Assembly: GCA_023014335.1 (NCBI GenBank)
Contig: JAECYW010000010.1
Location: forward strand, 1,860,001 to 1,924,000
Direction of reading: 5' to 3'
Length of the DNA stretch: 64,000 nucleotides
From: Galerina marginata
Lineage: Eukaryota; Basidiomycota; Agaricomycetes; Agaricales; Galerinaceae
A program made the translations under genes and the position numbers. The notes under the pieces are model-generated. The model did no database searches. It was not told the DNA's origin and saw only the letters and a list, made by a program, of their open reading frames with translations. Below, one piece after another: positions 55,273 to 64,000 of the stretch (positions are counted from its first letter, which is position 1; each line of letters starts with the position of its first letter).

Positions 55273-56719
55273 TTAAGCTATATTCAAGTTCGTATCGTTG
55301 CAAGTAACCTGGACAATGGCTTCCAGTTCCCGAAAAGCCGCGTCTTTCCACAAAATCTCCGCTCCTGCAGCATCCAGGCCATTTATATTTATTTCCGCTG
55401 AAAAATCGGGGGAATTCCCATTTGATACGCAGTGTCCAAGTTGGACCCAATCGTCATGAAGGAGCTGGATAATTTCGGGATCGGGGGCCTGTGTAAACCC
55501 GACAAATGAGAGGTTCAGGACAAGCTTGGAGAGTAGCGGAAACCCTTCTACGAGCTTGGTGATCCACGGGATTGGGCTGGAGATATAGTTGTAGAGGATT
55601 TGTGGGGAGAATATTCGGCCTACGAAAAAAGCGACGACTGTAAGAGACTTCACCGCCTTGAAGCAACGAAAATCTGGCGGTGGGATGGAGTATTGTTCCA
55701 TAGTTTCGCCTTGGGTACTGTACGATACACTAACTGAAAATAAAGGGATATGAGATAGATTTAAGAACATGTCTGGTGCATGACCTACCATCACAGGAGC
55801 GAGTAATATCAATGTGAAGATTGGAGAGGACTTTCATGATGGTCGAGAACTTCGTTACATTCTCCACGTCTTCAGCCGTCTCTGGGGATAAACTAAACGC
55901 CCGAAGACGGGTGATATCCAATGGGCAGCTCGCCGACAATAACCAAGGCAACATCTCTTCCAGTTTTGACAGGTCCTCGAGATGGAGGTATTCGAGTGGG
56001 CTGGCTTTAAGTGACATGTTTCCGGAAGATAATCCTTGATTATCAACATGATCCAAATGGCAGGGTGGCTGAATATCCGGGCCATCGATGTGAAGGCTCG
56101 CTATTGACAACCTCCTCAGCGTGCAGCAGGACTTGAAGAGGTCGGATGGGAATAATCCAATTCCAGTGATGTTCAATTCGGTGAGAGTATTTGAGGCAAG
56201 AATTGTCATCAAGGCTGTTTTGAATCCCGCAGAAAACATGAACCATCGTCGTGGCCAGCTCTGATGAAGCATGTTACGAGTCGTGGTTCGTTTCCCTGGA
56301 AAGGCTAGACACCGAAGATCTATGAGCCGGGGAAGTAATCGGTGTAATCCTGTATCTAATTGAAGCCAGTGTGTTGGAGTGGCACTCCCGGGTGACACAC
56401 GAATCCATGTGCAGGTCAGTGTGAGTCCTTGTACGTATGAAGCGATATGTGGCGAAGAATCTAAGAAGTTATTGAAGGAAAGAGCGGGTTCATATGACGA
56501 CAATGATTCGTTGGGATTCAACGCAGATATAGGAGAGCGCCCTTTCCAGTTGACAAAAGTTACATGGCGAAACAGGCGCGTTTGCGATAACACCCGGAAG
56601 AATTGACTGACATACGAACAAAGCTTCAATGTCACGAAGTCTTGCTCTCTAAAAAGGATATCGATGATGAATTCCAGGAGTTCGGTTGGTAAGTCTCTGT
56701 ATGAGTATGATGGATCCAT
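55273..56719 (-). CDS. F-box protein, two exons, distant relative of family B (463 aa)
   Basis: Exon 1 is 55789-56719 (MDPSYSYRDLPTELLEFIID, F-box at about residues 8-50, LCSYVSQFFRVLSQTRLFRH). Exon 2 is 55273-55733. The 55-bp intron (55734-55788, GTAGGT...TTTCAG) is phase 1. The F-box surroundings (CSYVSQ...SQTRLF, SPHIASYVQGLTL, FKSCCTLRRLSIASL) parallel family B (CSYAN...CQTRLF, SPHIGSYVRNITL), but the C-terminal half differs (SPPDPEIIQLLHDDW-like, AGAEILWKDAAFRELEAIVQ). SCF adaptor role inferred. Confidence 0.78.
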
Positions 56720-56952
56720 AACGATGATACCAATAGCATGCGTAGTAGAAGTAGTTCATAGGACATCGTCAACGAACGCGATCAAATCATCAAAACACAA
56801 ACAAATTTCAGATACCCTAAAATAGATTCGGAGACCGTCCCAGCTCCAAACTACTTACATGTCAATTTCTAGGCAATTTTTCCTGGGCCCATCGGAGCCT
56901 TCACAACGGGTGGGATACAGCTGTAGCTGAATTGTTCACAGACACAGGTTCC

Positions 56953-58434
56953 TTAGGCGTCCTGGATATTCCGAGTCAGCATCGTCACGAACGGTAAAGT
57001 GGCTGTGGCACTATACCTTTCATCGCCCGCCACATTCATATCGTTCAACTTCGTAAAGATTTGGTCGACGAGAAATTTAATCTTCCTGTTGTTCGTGTAT
57101 GCCACGATGAACATCAACAGCGCCACAATAAATTCGACGATCTGCCTCTCGAGTGGGCTCGAATTCGCTTGCTCCAGATGCTCGGACACAATTGCTTCCA
57201 TCGGAGTACCTTTGGCCAGCGTTTGGACGCTGTGGCCGGCCAAATCCTTTGAATTTGGCGATGCACCATGCTTTAACAGCTCGTCTACGACTTCTTGGTC
57301 GGATATCAAGGTGATTGCGTTCATAAGCGGCGTGTTGAATCCGTTTTCGGCGTAGCACTCGTCAACATTGGCACCGGCTTCCAGGAGAGCACGAACGATG
57401 GCGCATCTGTCGCGGCCTTCGGACGTAGAGGTGGCGTAGAACAAAGGGGTACGTTTTTTGGGGGAGAGCGCGTTGGGGTTCGCGTGGTGGCGGAGGAGTA
57501 GGCGAACGACCTCAAGTTGGCCCCTTATGCAGGCTGCTCCTAACGGGGTCACAGAGTGTTCACTGCCGATGGCGTCGATACAGGAAGGATCGTTGGCGAG
57601 ATAGCCCTTGAGGTCGTCCTCCGTGAGTGTACCATTCCAGGCGTCCTTTTCACAATAATCCACACTCCTTTCAGATATGAACTCGCCCATCTTCACGGTC
57701 CCTAGCCTCACCAAGCGTTCATCTGCACTAATCTTCAGCAATATACTGTCCTTGGTCATCACGTACAACTCCTTGTCCTGGCTCTCATTTTTTGCCAGCA
57801 CGAGGCCCTCGATTCCTGTTTCGAACACATATTTGACGGCGATCCTGTCCTTCCAGCTGCCGTTCACTCCTGTCACGTTGTGTACGAAATTATCTTTGGC
57901 CGAGACGTAAAAAATGTCCAAGGCATTCCCAGTGGCAGAGATGGAAAGAGGACTTCCGATCACTGGGCTCACAGGTAGGATCGTGCTCGACCACGAGTTG
58001 TCGAGATAAGTCAAATGTCTGGACTGGTCTTGGAAAACGGTATGAACTCGGCCATTTGGATCCACTGACGAAGCAAGTTTCCCCTCAGGGTGTACGACAT
58101 AGGGCGGGAGTGGTTCGATACCGCCTTCGTCGGATTCGACCCATTCCCGTTCTTCGTCGTCATATATGTAGGCATTGATGGCGGATGTAGGTGAGATAAC
58201 GATGACGAGCTTGCCAGCAGGTGTAATAAGGTATGCGGCTGTGGAATTTTGGCGTACGGAGTCCGCAACGAGCGTTGTCTTTGTTAACGATTTTCCAGTC
58301 CATTGTTGACATTGGAGGAAGGACCCCTCGGGGTTGACATAGAGTAAGTATTGTTCTTTGCCGCCCTGGTTCTCGGCGTACCCAGCGGCGAGAAGACAGC
58401 GCGTCAGGGTTTGTAAATCAGTTGCTTGGTACAT
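56953..58434 (-). CDS. Propeller-like lectin domain fused to ankyrin repeats and a membrane segment (493 aa)
   Basis: The start at 58434 (MYQATDLQTLTRCLLAAGYA) aligns with the stand-alone paralogue at 59343-60170. Residues about 1-265 are blade-like repeats with recurring Trp and turn motifs (EREWVESDEGG, NGRVHTVFQDQSRHLTYLDN, ALDIFYVSAKDNFVHNV). They resemble the fucose-lectin (AAL-type) beta-propeller; this assignment is inference. Ankyrin repeats follow at about 290-410 (SVTPLGAACIRGQLEVVRLL, TPLFYATS, TPLMNAITL, ELLKHGASPNSKDLAGHSVQ). A hydrophobic segment (IVEFIVALLMFIVAY, about 432-446) precedes a 47-residue tail. The combination suggests a sensor anchored to a membrane. No intron is needed. 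Confidence 0.75.
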   Translation of the reverse strand: MYQATDLQTLTRCLLAAGYAENQGGKEQYLLYVNPEGSFLQCQQWTGKSLTKTTLVADSVRQNSTAAYLITPAGKLVIVISPTSAINAYIYDDEEREWVESDEGGIEPLPPYVVHPEGKLASSVDPNGRVHTVFQDQSRHLTYLDNSWSSTILPVSPVIGSPLSISATGNALDIFYVSAKDNFVHNVTGVNGSWKDRIAVKYVFETGIEGLVLAKNESQDKELYVMTKDSILLKISADERLVRLGTVKMGEFISERSVDYCEKDAWNGTLTEDDLKGYLANDPSCIDAIGSEHSVTPLGAACIRGQLEVVRLLLRHHANPNALSPKKRTPLFYATSTSEGRDRCAIVRALLEAGANVDECYAENGFNTPLMNAITLISDQEVVDELLKHGASPNSKDLAGHSVQTLAKGTPMEAIVSEHLEQANSSPLERQIVEFIVALLMFIVAYTNNRKIKFLVDQIFTKLNDMNVAGDERYSATATLPFVTMLTRNIQDA

Positions 58435-59342
58435 GGAGAAAATTATGGTTATGTCGAATGGCGTCTTCAAAACAAATCATACGTATGTATATCTGTGTGA
58501 TTATGAACGCAAGCTTCTGAATCCCAACGAATGCCTGTCGCCTAATCCAAGAGCCGAAGCTTTAGGGTATATTTTTCGGGGTTCTCTACACCGCTGGACA
58601 TCGTGGTTTTGGGGCGAATATTACGAATGGAAATAGCGTCTGTCGACGCTCCAACAGGTGCTTCACCCCAATTTTTTAGATCCTTTGAGGCGATTGGTAG
58701 GCTAGTCGATTATCACCCCACCGTGTAGAGCGTGGTTCATGCCCTTCCACCGTACGCATGACTTCCAAATGGCGTAGATTTTGGACATGAGATCCAGATA
58801 GATCCAAATACATATATTTACCCCTTAGCAATACTCTCAAACGACATGGATTTGAGAACTGGAACGTTTCGAATACAGGAATAGCTGCATCAGCCTTATA
58901 CATCCTAGATAAACCTGGGAGTTTGAGAGGCACAGAAGGGGTTGCTTCCACCACAGAACCAGACCAATGGGTCGTTTAAGCCAAAAAAACAGCCCAATAG
59001 AGGCATTTGAAAGGTTTGGTTTTGGACGCTCATTTGATCTGTCAAATGACCTACGAATGACGCGAGTAGAATGGATGAGTTTGCAAACTAACTGTCATAC
59101 ACGAAGCCCGTTTTGCTGGAAAGCTGAAGCGCCCAGGCCCAAACCTCCGGAATACGCGAGTAAAACCAGGTACCTGATTTTGAAAGTCCTTGAGAAAGTG
59201 GTCTGTTCATAGGTAGAATATCGGTAGAGTCATTGGCATAGTACATGAGGAACATAAATCGTAGGAACTATTCAATCAGTCACTGACAGCCAGAAGCGAT
59301 TCGAAAATAAAACGGAGCAAGGTATCTGTTACCGTACTAAAC
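58435..59342. other. Spacer between propeller paralogues
   Basis: About 900 bp. It holds a weak F-box/LRR-like fragment (58676-58954, listed separately) and otherwise no supported gene. Confidence 0.45.
58676..58954 (-). pseudogene. Possible F-box/LRR gene fragment
   Basis: A 92-codon frame contains VPLKLPGLSRMYKADAAIPV and SGSHVQNLRHLEVM, reminiscent of the LRR part of agaricomycete F-box proteins. It has no F-box, no usable neighbouring exons and no family A or B hallmark. It could be a remnant or a chance frame. Confidence 0.25.
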
Positions 59343-60170
59343 CTAACTGCCTCTATGTCTTACCCGAGCACCTTCGATAACCCTCCTCTTAACTCGTCCA
59401 TTTGGGTAATAGTCGATCGTTATCCTAGCTTCCTCAACGGTGTCTGGAACAAATTTACCGTCTTTCACCGCCCCGAGCTTCGTCTTCTCCCCTTCCACGG
59501 TGACCTTGAGCAATACGTTCTTCGCGGTTAAAACGTAGACCTCGTTATTCCCTATGCAGAAGGACTTGATCTCCTCCGTAATGGTGAATTTCGTAACTAC
59601 TGAATCCCTCCAGGCACCATCTGAGTCCCGAACCACTGCGTGGATGAAGTTATCTTGGGAAGAAATATAATAAACGCGCAATTCATCCTCGGTAACCAAC
59701 GTCGAAATTGGAGTGCCGGCAATGGGGGCAGCAGGAAGGGTGCTAGAGGTCCATGCACCATCAAGGGAAATAAGACGCTGGGATGGATCTTGGAAGAATG
59801 CGTGGACCTGCCCAGAGGCATCCAGGCATGCGACGAGCTTTCCGTTGGGATGGACCGTGTACTTCGCGATGGAACTTTCATCGGATTCGACCCATTCGCG
59901 CTCGTCCTGATCGTAGGTATAGGCGCTTAATTTGGAAGATGGAGTAATACAGATGACGAGCTGTTCGGACGGAGTGATGAGATAGCCAGCTGTGGAATTG
60001 GCGCGAACAGAGTCGACGAGGAGCTCTTGCTTGGCTAAGGTATCGCCTTTCCAGTGCTGGCAATTGAGAAAGGACCCTTTCGGATCGATGAAGAGGAGGT
60101 AATTGACTTTTCCCTCCGCATCGGTGGTACCACCAGCGGCGAGCAAGTTGCGTACGAGGTCTTGGGACAT
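59343..60170 (-). CDS. Stand-alone propeller-like lectin protein (275 aa)
   Basis: One exon, starting MSQDLVRNLLAAGGTTDAEG. It is colinear with the N-terminal domain of the neighbouring ankyrin protein (LLFIDPKGSFLNCQHWKGDT, VDSVRANSTAGYLITPSEQL, EREWVESDES, VHPNGKLVACLDASGQVHAF, VYYISSQDNFIHAVVRDSDG). Blade-like repeats with Trp-containing ends suggest a beta-propeller of fucose-lectin type; sugar binding is inferred. There is no signal peptide, so it should be cytosolic, like many mushroom lectins. It ends with a basic tail (NGRVKRRVIEGARVRHRGS) that the fused paralogue lacks. It faces the protease gene head to head. Confidence 0.75.
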   Translation of the reverse strand: MSQDLVRNLLAAGGTTDAEGKVNYLLFIDPKGSFLNCQHWKGDTLAKQELLVDSVRANSTAGYLITPSEQLVICITPSSKLSAYTYDQDEREWVESDESSIAKYTVHPNGKLVACLDASGQVHAFFQDPSQRLISLDGAWTSSTLPAAPIAGTPISTLVTEDELRVYYISSQDNFIHAVVRDSDGAWRDSVVTKFTITEEIKSFCIGNNEVYVLTAKNVLLKVTVEGEKTKLGAVKDGKFVPDTVEEARITIDYYPNGRVKRRVIEGARVRHRGS

Positions 60171-60810
60171 AACGCTAAGTGTGCAAAGTGCAGGATTTGC
60201 GACAAATTTGAGTGTCGGGTTGCTCAGTCAATTTATGCGATATAATTTGGGATTGAATCTCAATGTCCCGATCTTATTCTTTGATACTGTTTGTGCTATG
60301 GTTGGTGCCGAGGGAGCCTCGGGTACCGCAATTGACTGGACTTGTCATTTGACTTTTACATGGCGCAAGTTCAATCGGCGTCAGGTATGGATGATATAAA
60401 TAGAGTAGGACGGATTCCACGTATGGCTCGATTAGTCAACAAGGCGCTTATTGAGATTGGCCTGGGAAAGTTCGAATAAATATTCTCTCACACAGACTTT
60501 GAGATACAGCGGTCGTGGATTTGACACTTCCTATTTCGTGACGCCGAAATTAGATTGTTTTCTGTTATCCGCTATCCCTGGGCTGTACTTGGATCTAATT
60601 CGGAAGCTCTGTAACTGATGAGTGGAACACATGGGATTCATGTCTTCCATTTCCCCTCACGGCTCACTCCACGATATGGCCTGGCCTTGAGTTCGTTAAG
60701 GTCCAAGAAGATTTCAGTGACCAAACGTGTCCACCCCAGACTATTGTCTTGGATCCTCGCTTGTTTTGTCCTCTTTAACCATCCTCGCGACTGTCAAACA
60801 CATATTCACA
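60171..60810. promoter_or_regulatory. Bidirectional intergenic region between propeller and protease genes
   Basis: The 640 bp between the start codons at 60170 (minus) and 60811 (plus) probably serve both genes. A TATA-like TATAAATA is at 60395-60402 on the plus strand. A pyrimidine-rich tract precedes 60811. An in-frame stretch from 60727 begins with GTG and is likely leader. Confidence 0.4.
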
Positions 60811-62241
60811 ATGGTCGATGGCCTCTGGGAGCACCCCGACTGGACTCAACAAAGAAGCGGTAATGGCGGCTACGACGACGAAGGACCTGGCCTAGAATAC
60901 ATTGACCTTGACGCTGTAAACAATTGGGTCGTTAAACTTACATTCAATAGGGTTAACGAGGCCAATGGCTTTTCAGGAAATGGCTTCTTCCTCAATATCC
61001 CCGACATTCAGGATAAGCATATAATCCTTACTGCTGCACATAATCTCATCAAGAATGGACAGCGCTCGCTCAAACTCAAAGCTATCTACAACAACCCGTT
61101 TGAAATCGATCCTACCAACCCTTCCAAGGTCACATTCGCGGATGACCAAAAACCAGCCATAATTGAGGTCGATGTTGAGAATACCGAAGAGAATGTCTAT
61201 ATCTGCAAGGAATACATCTTGGGGTCCGCGGACCCATCAGCGGATTACGGTGTCATACGCATTCCGCGTACCTCTCCTAAAGGCCCGCGCGGGTTCAGTT
61301 TCAGCTTAAAGCTCGCATTCAGAAAGTCCTTCAAAGGAAACGTCCACGTTAGCGGGTTCAGAGGAATTAGAGGCGACCCTTCCGACCCGTCCGAGATCAA
61401 AAAAACCCTCCGCCCGGTCACATCCTCTGCCATCGGCATGTCTTACCACGGAGGCCATGTCGAGTATCGGGCAACAACTGAGCCTGGAATAAGCGGATCT
61501 CCTGTGTGGGTCCAGTACCAGAAATACATAGCCGTGGTCGCCATACAGTACGCATCCACTTTTTGGCATTATACCTCGTTAACATTGCGTCTATACAGTA
61601 ATCAGGGGTTGGACGATAAGTTCCCCAAACAAGGCAGCCGAGGTGCCCTTCTCACTGTCGACCTCCTCCGTGAGATGTTCAAGTGGGTGGACCAAAAGTT
61701 AGTACGCACAGGCGTACAAATTCAAGTTCGACCAGCGGTATCCAACTCAGTGAAGAAGAAGAAGCGTCCGACTGCTGGTCTGCCTGACCGCGGACTGTTC
61801 CTGAGCTTCTCAACCAATTCTGGCTTTGGCCGCGTTCGTCTTGGCTCTGGAACCAAGTTCGACTGGATGCCGGCCCAGGTGGACGGCGATAGCCTCGTAC
61901 ATTATGCTCTTTTAACAGCAGGAGAAAAAAAGTGGTTAAGATTCAACGCCGACGCGATGAAGTACCAGGGTGTTGAGTTGGTTGAGAAGTTGGATAAGCC
62001 AGGATGTCTCCTCCAGAATTTCGAGGATAAAGATTGCCCTTGGATGAGGTTAGGAATCGACACAGGGAAAAAGGACGAAAAAACAAACACCCCAGTGAAT
62101 GTTCAGTTAAAGATGCAGGGCACCCATATCAAGCTGTACGACGAAAGCCGCGAGACCTCAGAGGTGTCGCTCATTGTATGTGGAACACCTGGGTCCGATG
62201 ATCAAGTGAGCCAAGATTGTGTCTTTTGTTTGAGATATTAA
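60811..62241 (+). CDS. Trypsin-like serine protease with unknown C-terminal domain (476 aa)
   Basis: Start at the first ATG (MVDGLWEHPDWTQQRSGNGG). The chymotrypsin-fold triad is visible: His in IILTAAHNLIKNG (about 77), Asp in SADYGVIRIP (about 145) and Ser in EPGISGSPVW (about 228). There is no signal peptide, which points to an intracellular enzyme rather than a secreted digestive protease. After a basic linker (VSNSVKKKKRPTAGLPDRGL) comes a domain of about 130 residues of beta-rich character (LFLSFSTNSGFGRVRLGSGT ... TSEVSLIVCGTPG) that I do not recognise; it may be trefoil- or fascin-like. Head-to-head pairing with a lectin-like gene suggests a recognition or defence role, which is inference. 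Confidence 0.8.
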   Translation: MVDGLWEHPDWTQQRSGNGGYDDEGPGLEYIDLDAVNNWVVKLTFNRVNEANGFSGNGFFLNIPDIQDKHIILTAAHNLIKNGQRSLKLKAIYNNPFEIDPTNPSKVTFADDQKPAIIEVDVENTEENVYICKEYILGSADPSADYGVIRIPRTSPKGPRGFSFSLKLAFRKSFKGNVHVSGFRGIRGDPSDPSEIKKTLRPVTSSAIGMSYHGGHVEYRATTEPGISGSPVWVQYQKYIAVVAIQYASTFWHYTSLTLRLYSNQGLDDKFPKQGSRGALLTVDLLREMFKWVDQKLVRTGVQIQVRPAVSNSVKKKKRPTAGLPDRGLFLSFSTNSGFGRVRLGSGTKFDWMPAQVDGDSLVHYALLTAGEKKWLRFNADAMKYQGVELVEKLDKPGCLLQNFEDKDCPWMRLGIDTGKKDEKTNTPVNVQLKMQGTHIKLYDESRETSEVSLIVCGTPGSDDQVSQDCVFCLRY

Positions 62242-62400
62242 CCGAAGGCCGTTGCAGTTCAATAGGTTCATCTTGAAGGATGCGTAGCCGATTATCTTCA
62301 TGGATCTTTCGATAGTCTATGTAGCATGTACAGTACCAATATTGCTTCGAGCTTTCAATGAAATTTCCAGCAATAAACATTACATCAGTAAAACTACACA

Positions 62401-63841
62401 TCACTTACCGCACTTGTATGACTTGAGATCACTTAGGACCCAGCTTGGATCGCTTTGTCACTTCAGAGTACAGCCACAAAAATTGGAAACACTTCAAGTG
62501 TCAACTCAAGTGCGTAAGTGATCAAGATAGAAAGGGTATTCAAGTCGCCTCTCTGGACTTGGGCGAAATCGATTAAAATGATAAATTCTGCAAAGTTCGT
62601 TGAGACTCCGCTACACGTGATCGCGTTTCCTCAAATCAACAAAGCAAATTTCTTCCTTTCTTGTCTTTCAACCACCTCAACGACCACCGACTCTGATCGC
62701 AAACTCGTCGCTGCGCATCGCATCTTCTTATTTCTCCGCAAACTCACAATATGAAGCAATGGTATTGCTCGCATTTCGCTATTCTGAGAGCCCAGGTTCG
62801 TTGCAAACAATGTTCGTGCGTTGTCTAGTGAACGATTATTCCTTCCAGATGATCCTTTAATCGATGTTCCCGCCTTACTATTGCTCCTTGCAAGCAACAA
62901 CACGTCGTGCATAAATCGCCAAGTAAGCCTTTCACTTTCTTACTCGCTCGTTGATATCCTCACTAAACCAATTACGTACCTTTCCAGATCCTTCGTACGA
63001 GTTGCAATACAGGAGCCTCCAACACTGCTTGTCAGCACCCTAGCCCCTCACGTTGACCCCAAACTCACTGTTGATAGTGTTGCCAACCCCAAATGCGAAG
63101 CACCACCGCTCGTTGTTGACTACAATATGCCGTTTCGAGTCGGTTTAGATGGGCATGATGAGAAGGATGATGGCAACTGAGGAATGCCAGTTAAGCACCG
63201 CTTCCGTCACCTTGGTATGCCATCGCTTAGTTGTAAGTGTCGAAGTCCTTGAGGTTAAATTCTCGTTCAAAAAACATGTACGTCAAGCCCGCGTCGGATG
63301 ATGTGCGAGTGCTTCCACAACCTTAGCCCCCCGTTCTGCAGGAGACAACCCCACCTTATCACTGCCTTTCGTTACATCCAACCGCCGCAATGCCAGTTAG
63401 GTATGGATAGTACCTGATGTTGCACAATATGGCTAACCCCCCGATCTCATTCCAGATTATGGATTACGCAGAAACGTCTGGGTTATGCCTGCTGATGATC
63501 ACGAGCATGCCACAGCTGTTGATGGGTGACGAGGTTTATGGTGAGTACCTTGATAAGTACGGTCTAGTTACAACATGTCGTAGATAGCCTCTTAATCAAT
63601 GAATCCTTGTTCACTACATCTACCATATTTTCGCGAGGCGTTACGAATTCGGCCGCTTACTCACTTTGAAAATGACTTGAGGCCTGACTTATGCACTTGG
63701 AAAGTCACTTGTGCTCACTTTCCCAAGTGAATTCACTTCGCTAAGGCAGCAACCTACTTAGCCAAGTGAGTTTCACATGTCCACTTGAGCTCACTTTCGT
63801 CACTTTGGCACTTGCCAAAGTGACCTAAGTGACCTAAGTCA
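62401..63841. mobile_element. Candidate DNA transposon remnant with TCACTT/AAGTGA subterminal motifs
   Basis: At 63660-63841 TCACTT or AAGTGA occurs at least ten times. This includes the 24-nt palindrome at 63800-63823 and the direct repeat GACCTAAGTGACCTAAGTCA at its end. At 62401-62530 a looser set of the same motifs occurs (GACTTGAGATCACTTAGGAC), roughly inverted relative to the right block. Such paired motif arrays are common in the subterminal parts of hAT-like elements. No transposase or clean target duplication was found. The frame at 62821-63180 inside (119 codons) is unrecognised. Confidence 0.35.
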
Positions 63842-64000
63842 ACGTGTAGTTTTCCTGATGTATTCCGTGGTCGCCAATTCCTACATATGACTGGCTTTCA
63901 TCAGAAGTGCGGATCTAATGTGAATATGCTATTAAACTACGGCCGAAACACTGGGCTCTCGGACAGTTGTACATATTTCTGTCTAATCCACGTCAACCTT
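63842..64000. other. Window end, nothing seen
   Basis: A short tail without a recognisable gene or repeat. Confidence 0.5.

Noticed and set aside
60727..60810. Upstream in-frame extension of the protease with a hydrophobic stretch resembling a signal peptide
   Set aside because: It begins with GTG, not ATG. The first in-frame ATG is at 60811, so the signal-like stretch is probably untranslated leader unless an upstream exon supplies a start.
62821..63180. 119-codon plus-strand frame inside the repeat-flanked region
   Set aside because: No recognisable domain, and no transposase motif that would support it as the element's gene.
1..64000. CRISPR arrays, rRNA genes, telomeric repeats
   Set aside because: None seen. 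The only regular arrays are a 9-bp coding repeat, a CGTC microsatellite and the TCACTT/AAGTGA motif cluster.

Overview
The window looks like a nuclear segment of an agaricomycete (mushroom-forming basidiomycete) genome. The signs are intron-containing eukaryotic genes with very short introns (about 47-79 bp, GT-AG with one probable GC-AG), dense gene packing, a large expansion of F-box proteins, and homologues of conserved fungal genes (GDA1, GUT2, SHO1, KHA1, a Gcn4-like bZIP). No rRNA, tRNA or CRISPR feature was found.

From 0 to 16.4 kb there is a cluster of single-exon F-box genes, here called family A, on both strands. Two copies are intact (2305-3885 and 10536-12098). One is split by a 926-bp insertion with a 5-bp target duplication (1-1314), one is eroded (4412-5731), and one is frameshifted by a 124-bp deletion (12681-14188). 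All five carry the same roughly 30-bp motif 145-300 bp upstream, in the same orientation. Among them lie an unrelated two-exon F-box gene (6740-8101), the divergently transcribed Golgi nucleoside diphosphatase GDA1 (8288-10258), and another F-box gene (14673-16391).

From 16.7 to 18.0 kb there is a nested repeat: a 1036-bp TA-flanked terminal-inverted-repeat element sits inside an older short inverted-repeat element. From 18.2 to 34.5 kb lies a second F-box family, B, whose members share one phase-1 intron at an identical position: a pseudogene (18174-19330), intact genes at 19722-21125 and 21451-22818, and a tandem pair at 31467-32826 and 33194-34520. A further intact member is at 45085-46508. 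Between them are a Gcn4/CPC1-like bZIP regulator (23636-25330), a 3.2-kb stretch with no recognisable gene, an F-box fragment near 29 kb, and a three-exon small secreted cysteine-containing protein (30694-31092) that is too fragmented to show as one long reading frame.

From 34.9 to 48.4 kb are mitochondrial glycerol-3-phosphate dehydrogenase GUT2 (seven exons), an F-box gene, a candidate small secreted protein, a tandem pair of paralogous multi-pass membrane proteins (41892-43027 and 43326-44561), the family B gene, and an F-box gene broken by one in-frame TGA (46703-48419).

From 48.9 to 62.2 kb are the K+/H+ antiporter KHA1 (12 exons), the osmosensor SHO1 (5 exons including a 19-nt micro-exon), an F-box gene, a propeller-ankyrin-membrane protein, a stand-alone paralogue of its propeller domain, and a divergently transcribed trypsin-like protease with an intact His-Asp-Ser triad. 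The last three look like a sensor/effector type neighbourhood. From 62.4 kb to the end, arrays of TCACTT/AAGTGA motifs in inverted arrangement suggest a transposon remnant.

Main themes: rapid birth and death of F-box genes (about 16 loci, at least six broken) by duplication, apparent gene conversion, deletion and insertion, set among stable housekeeping genes. Exon models were built by hand from splice signals, reading phase and paralogue comparison. They agree in phase throughout but have not been tested against transcripts.
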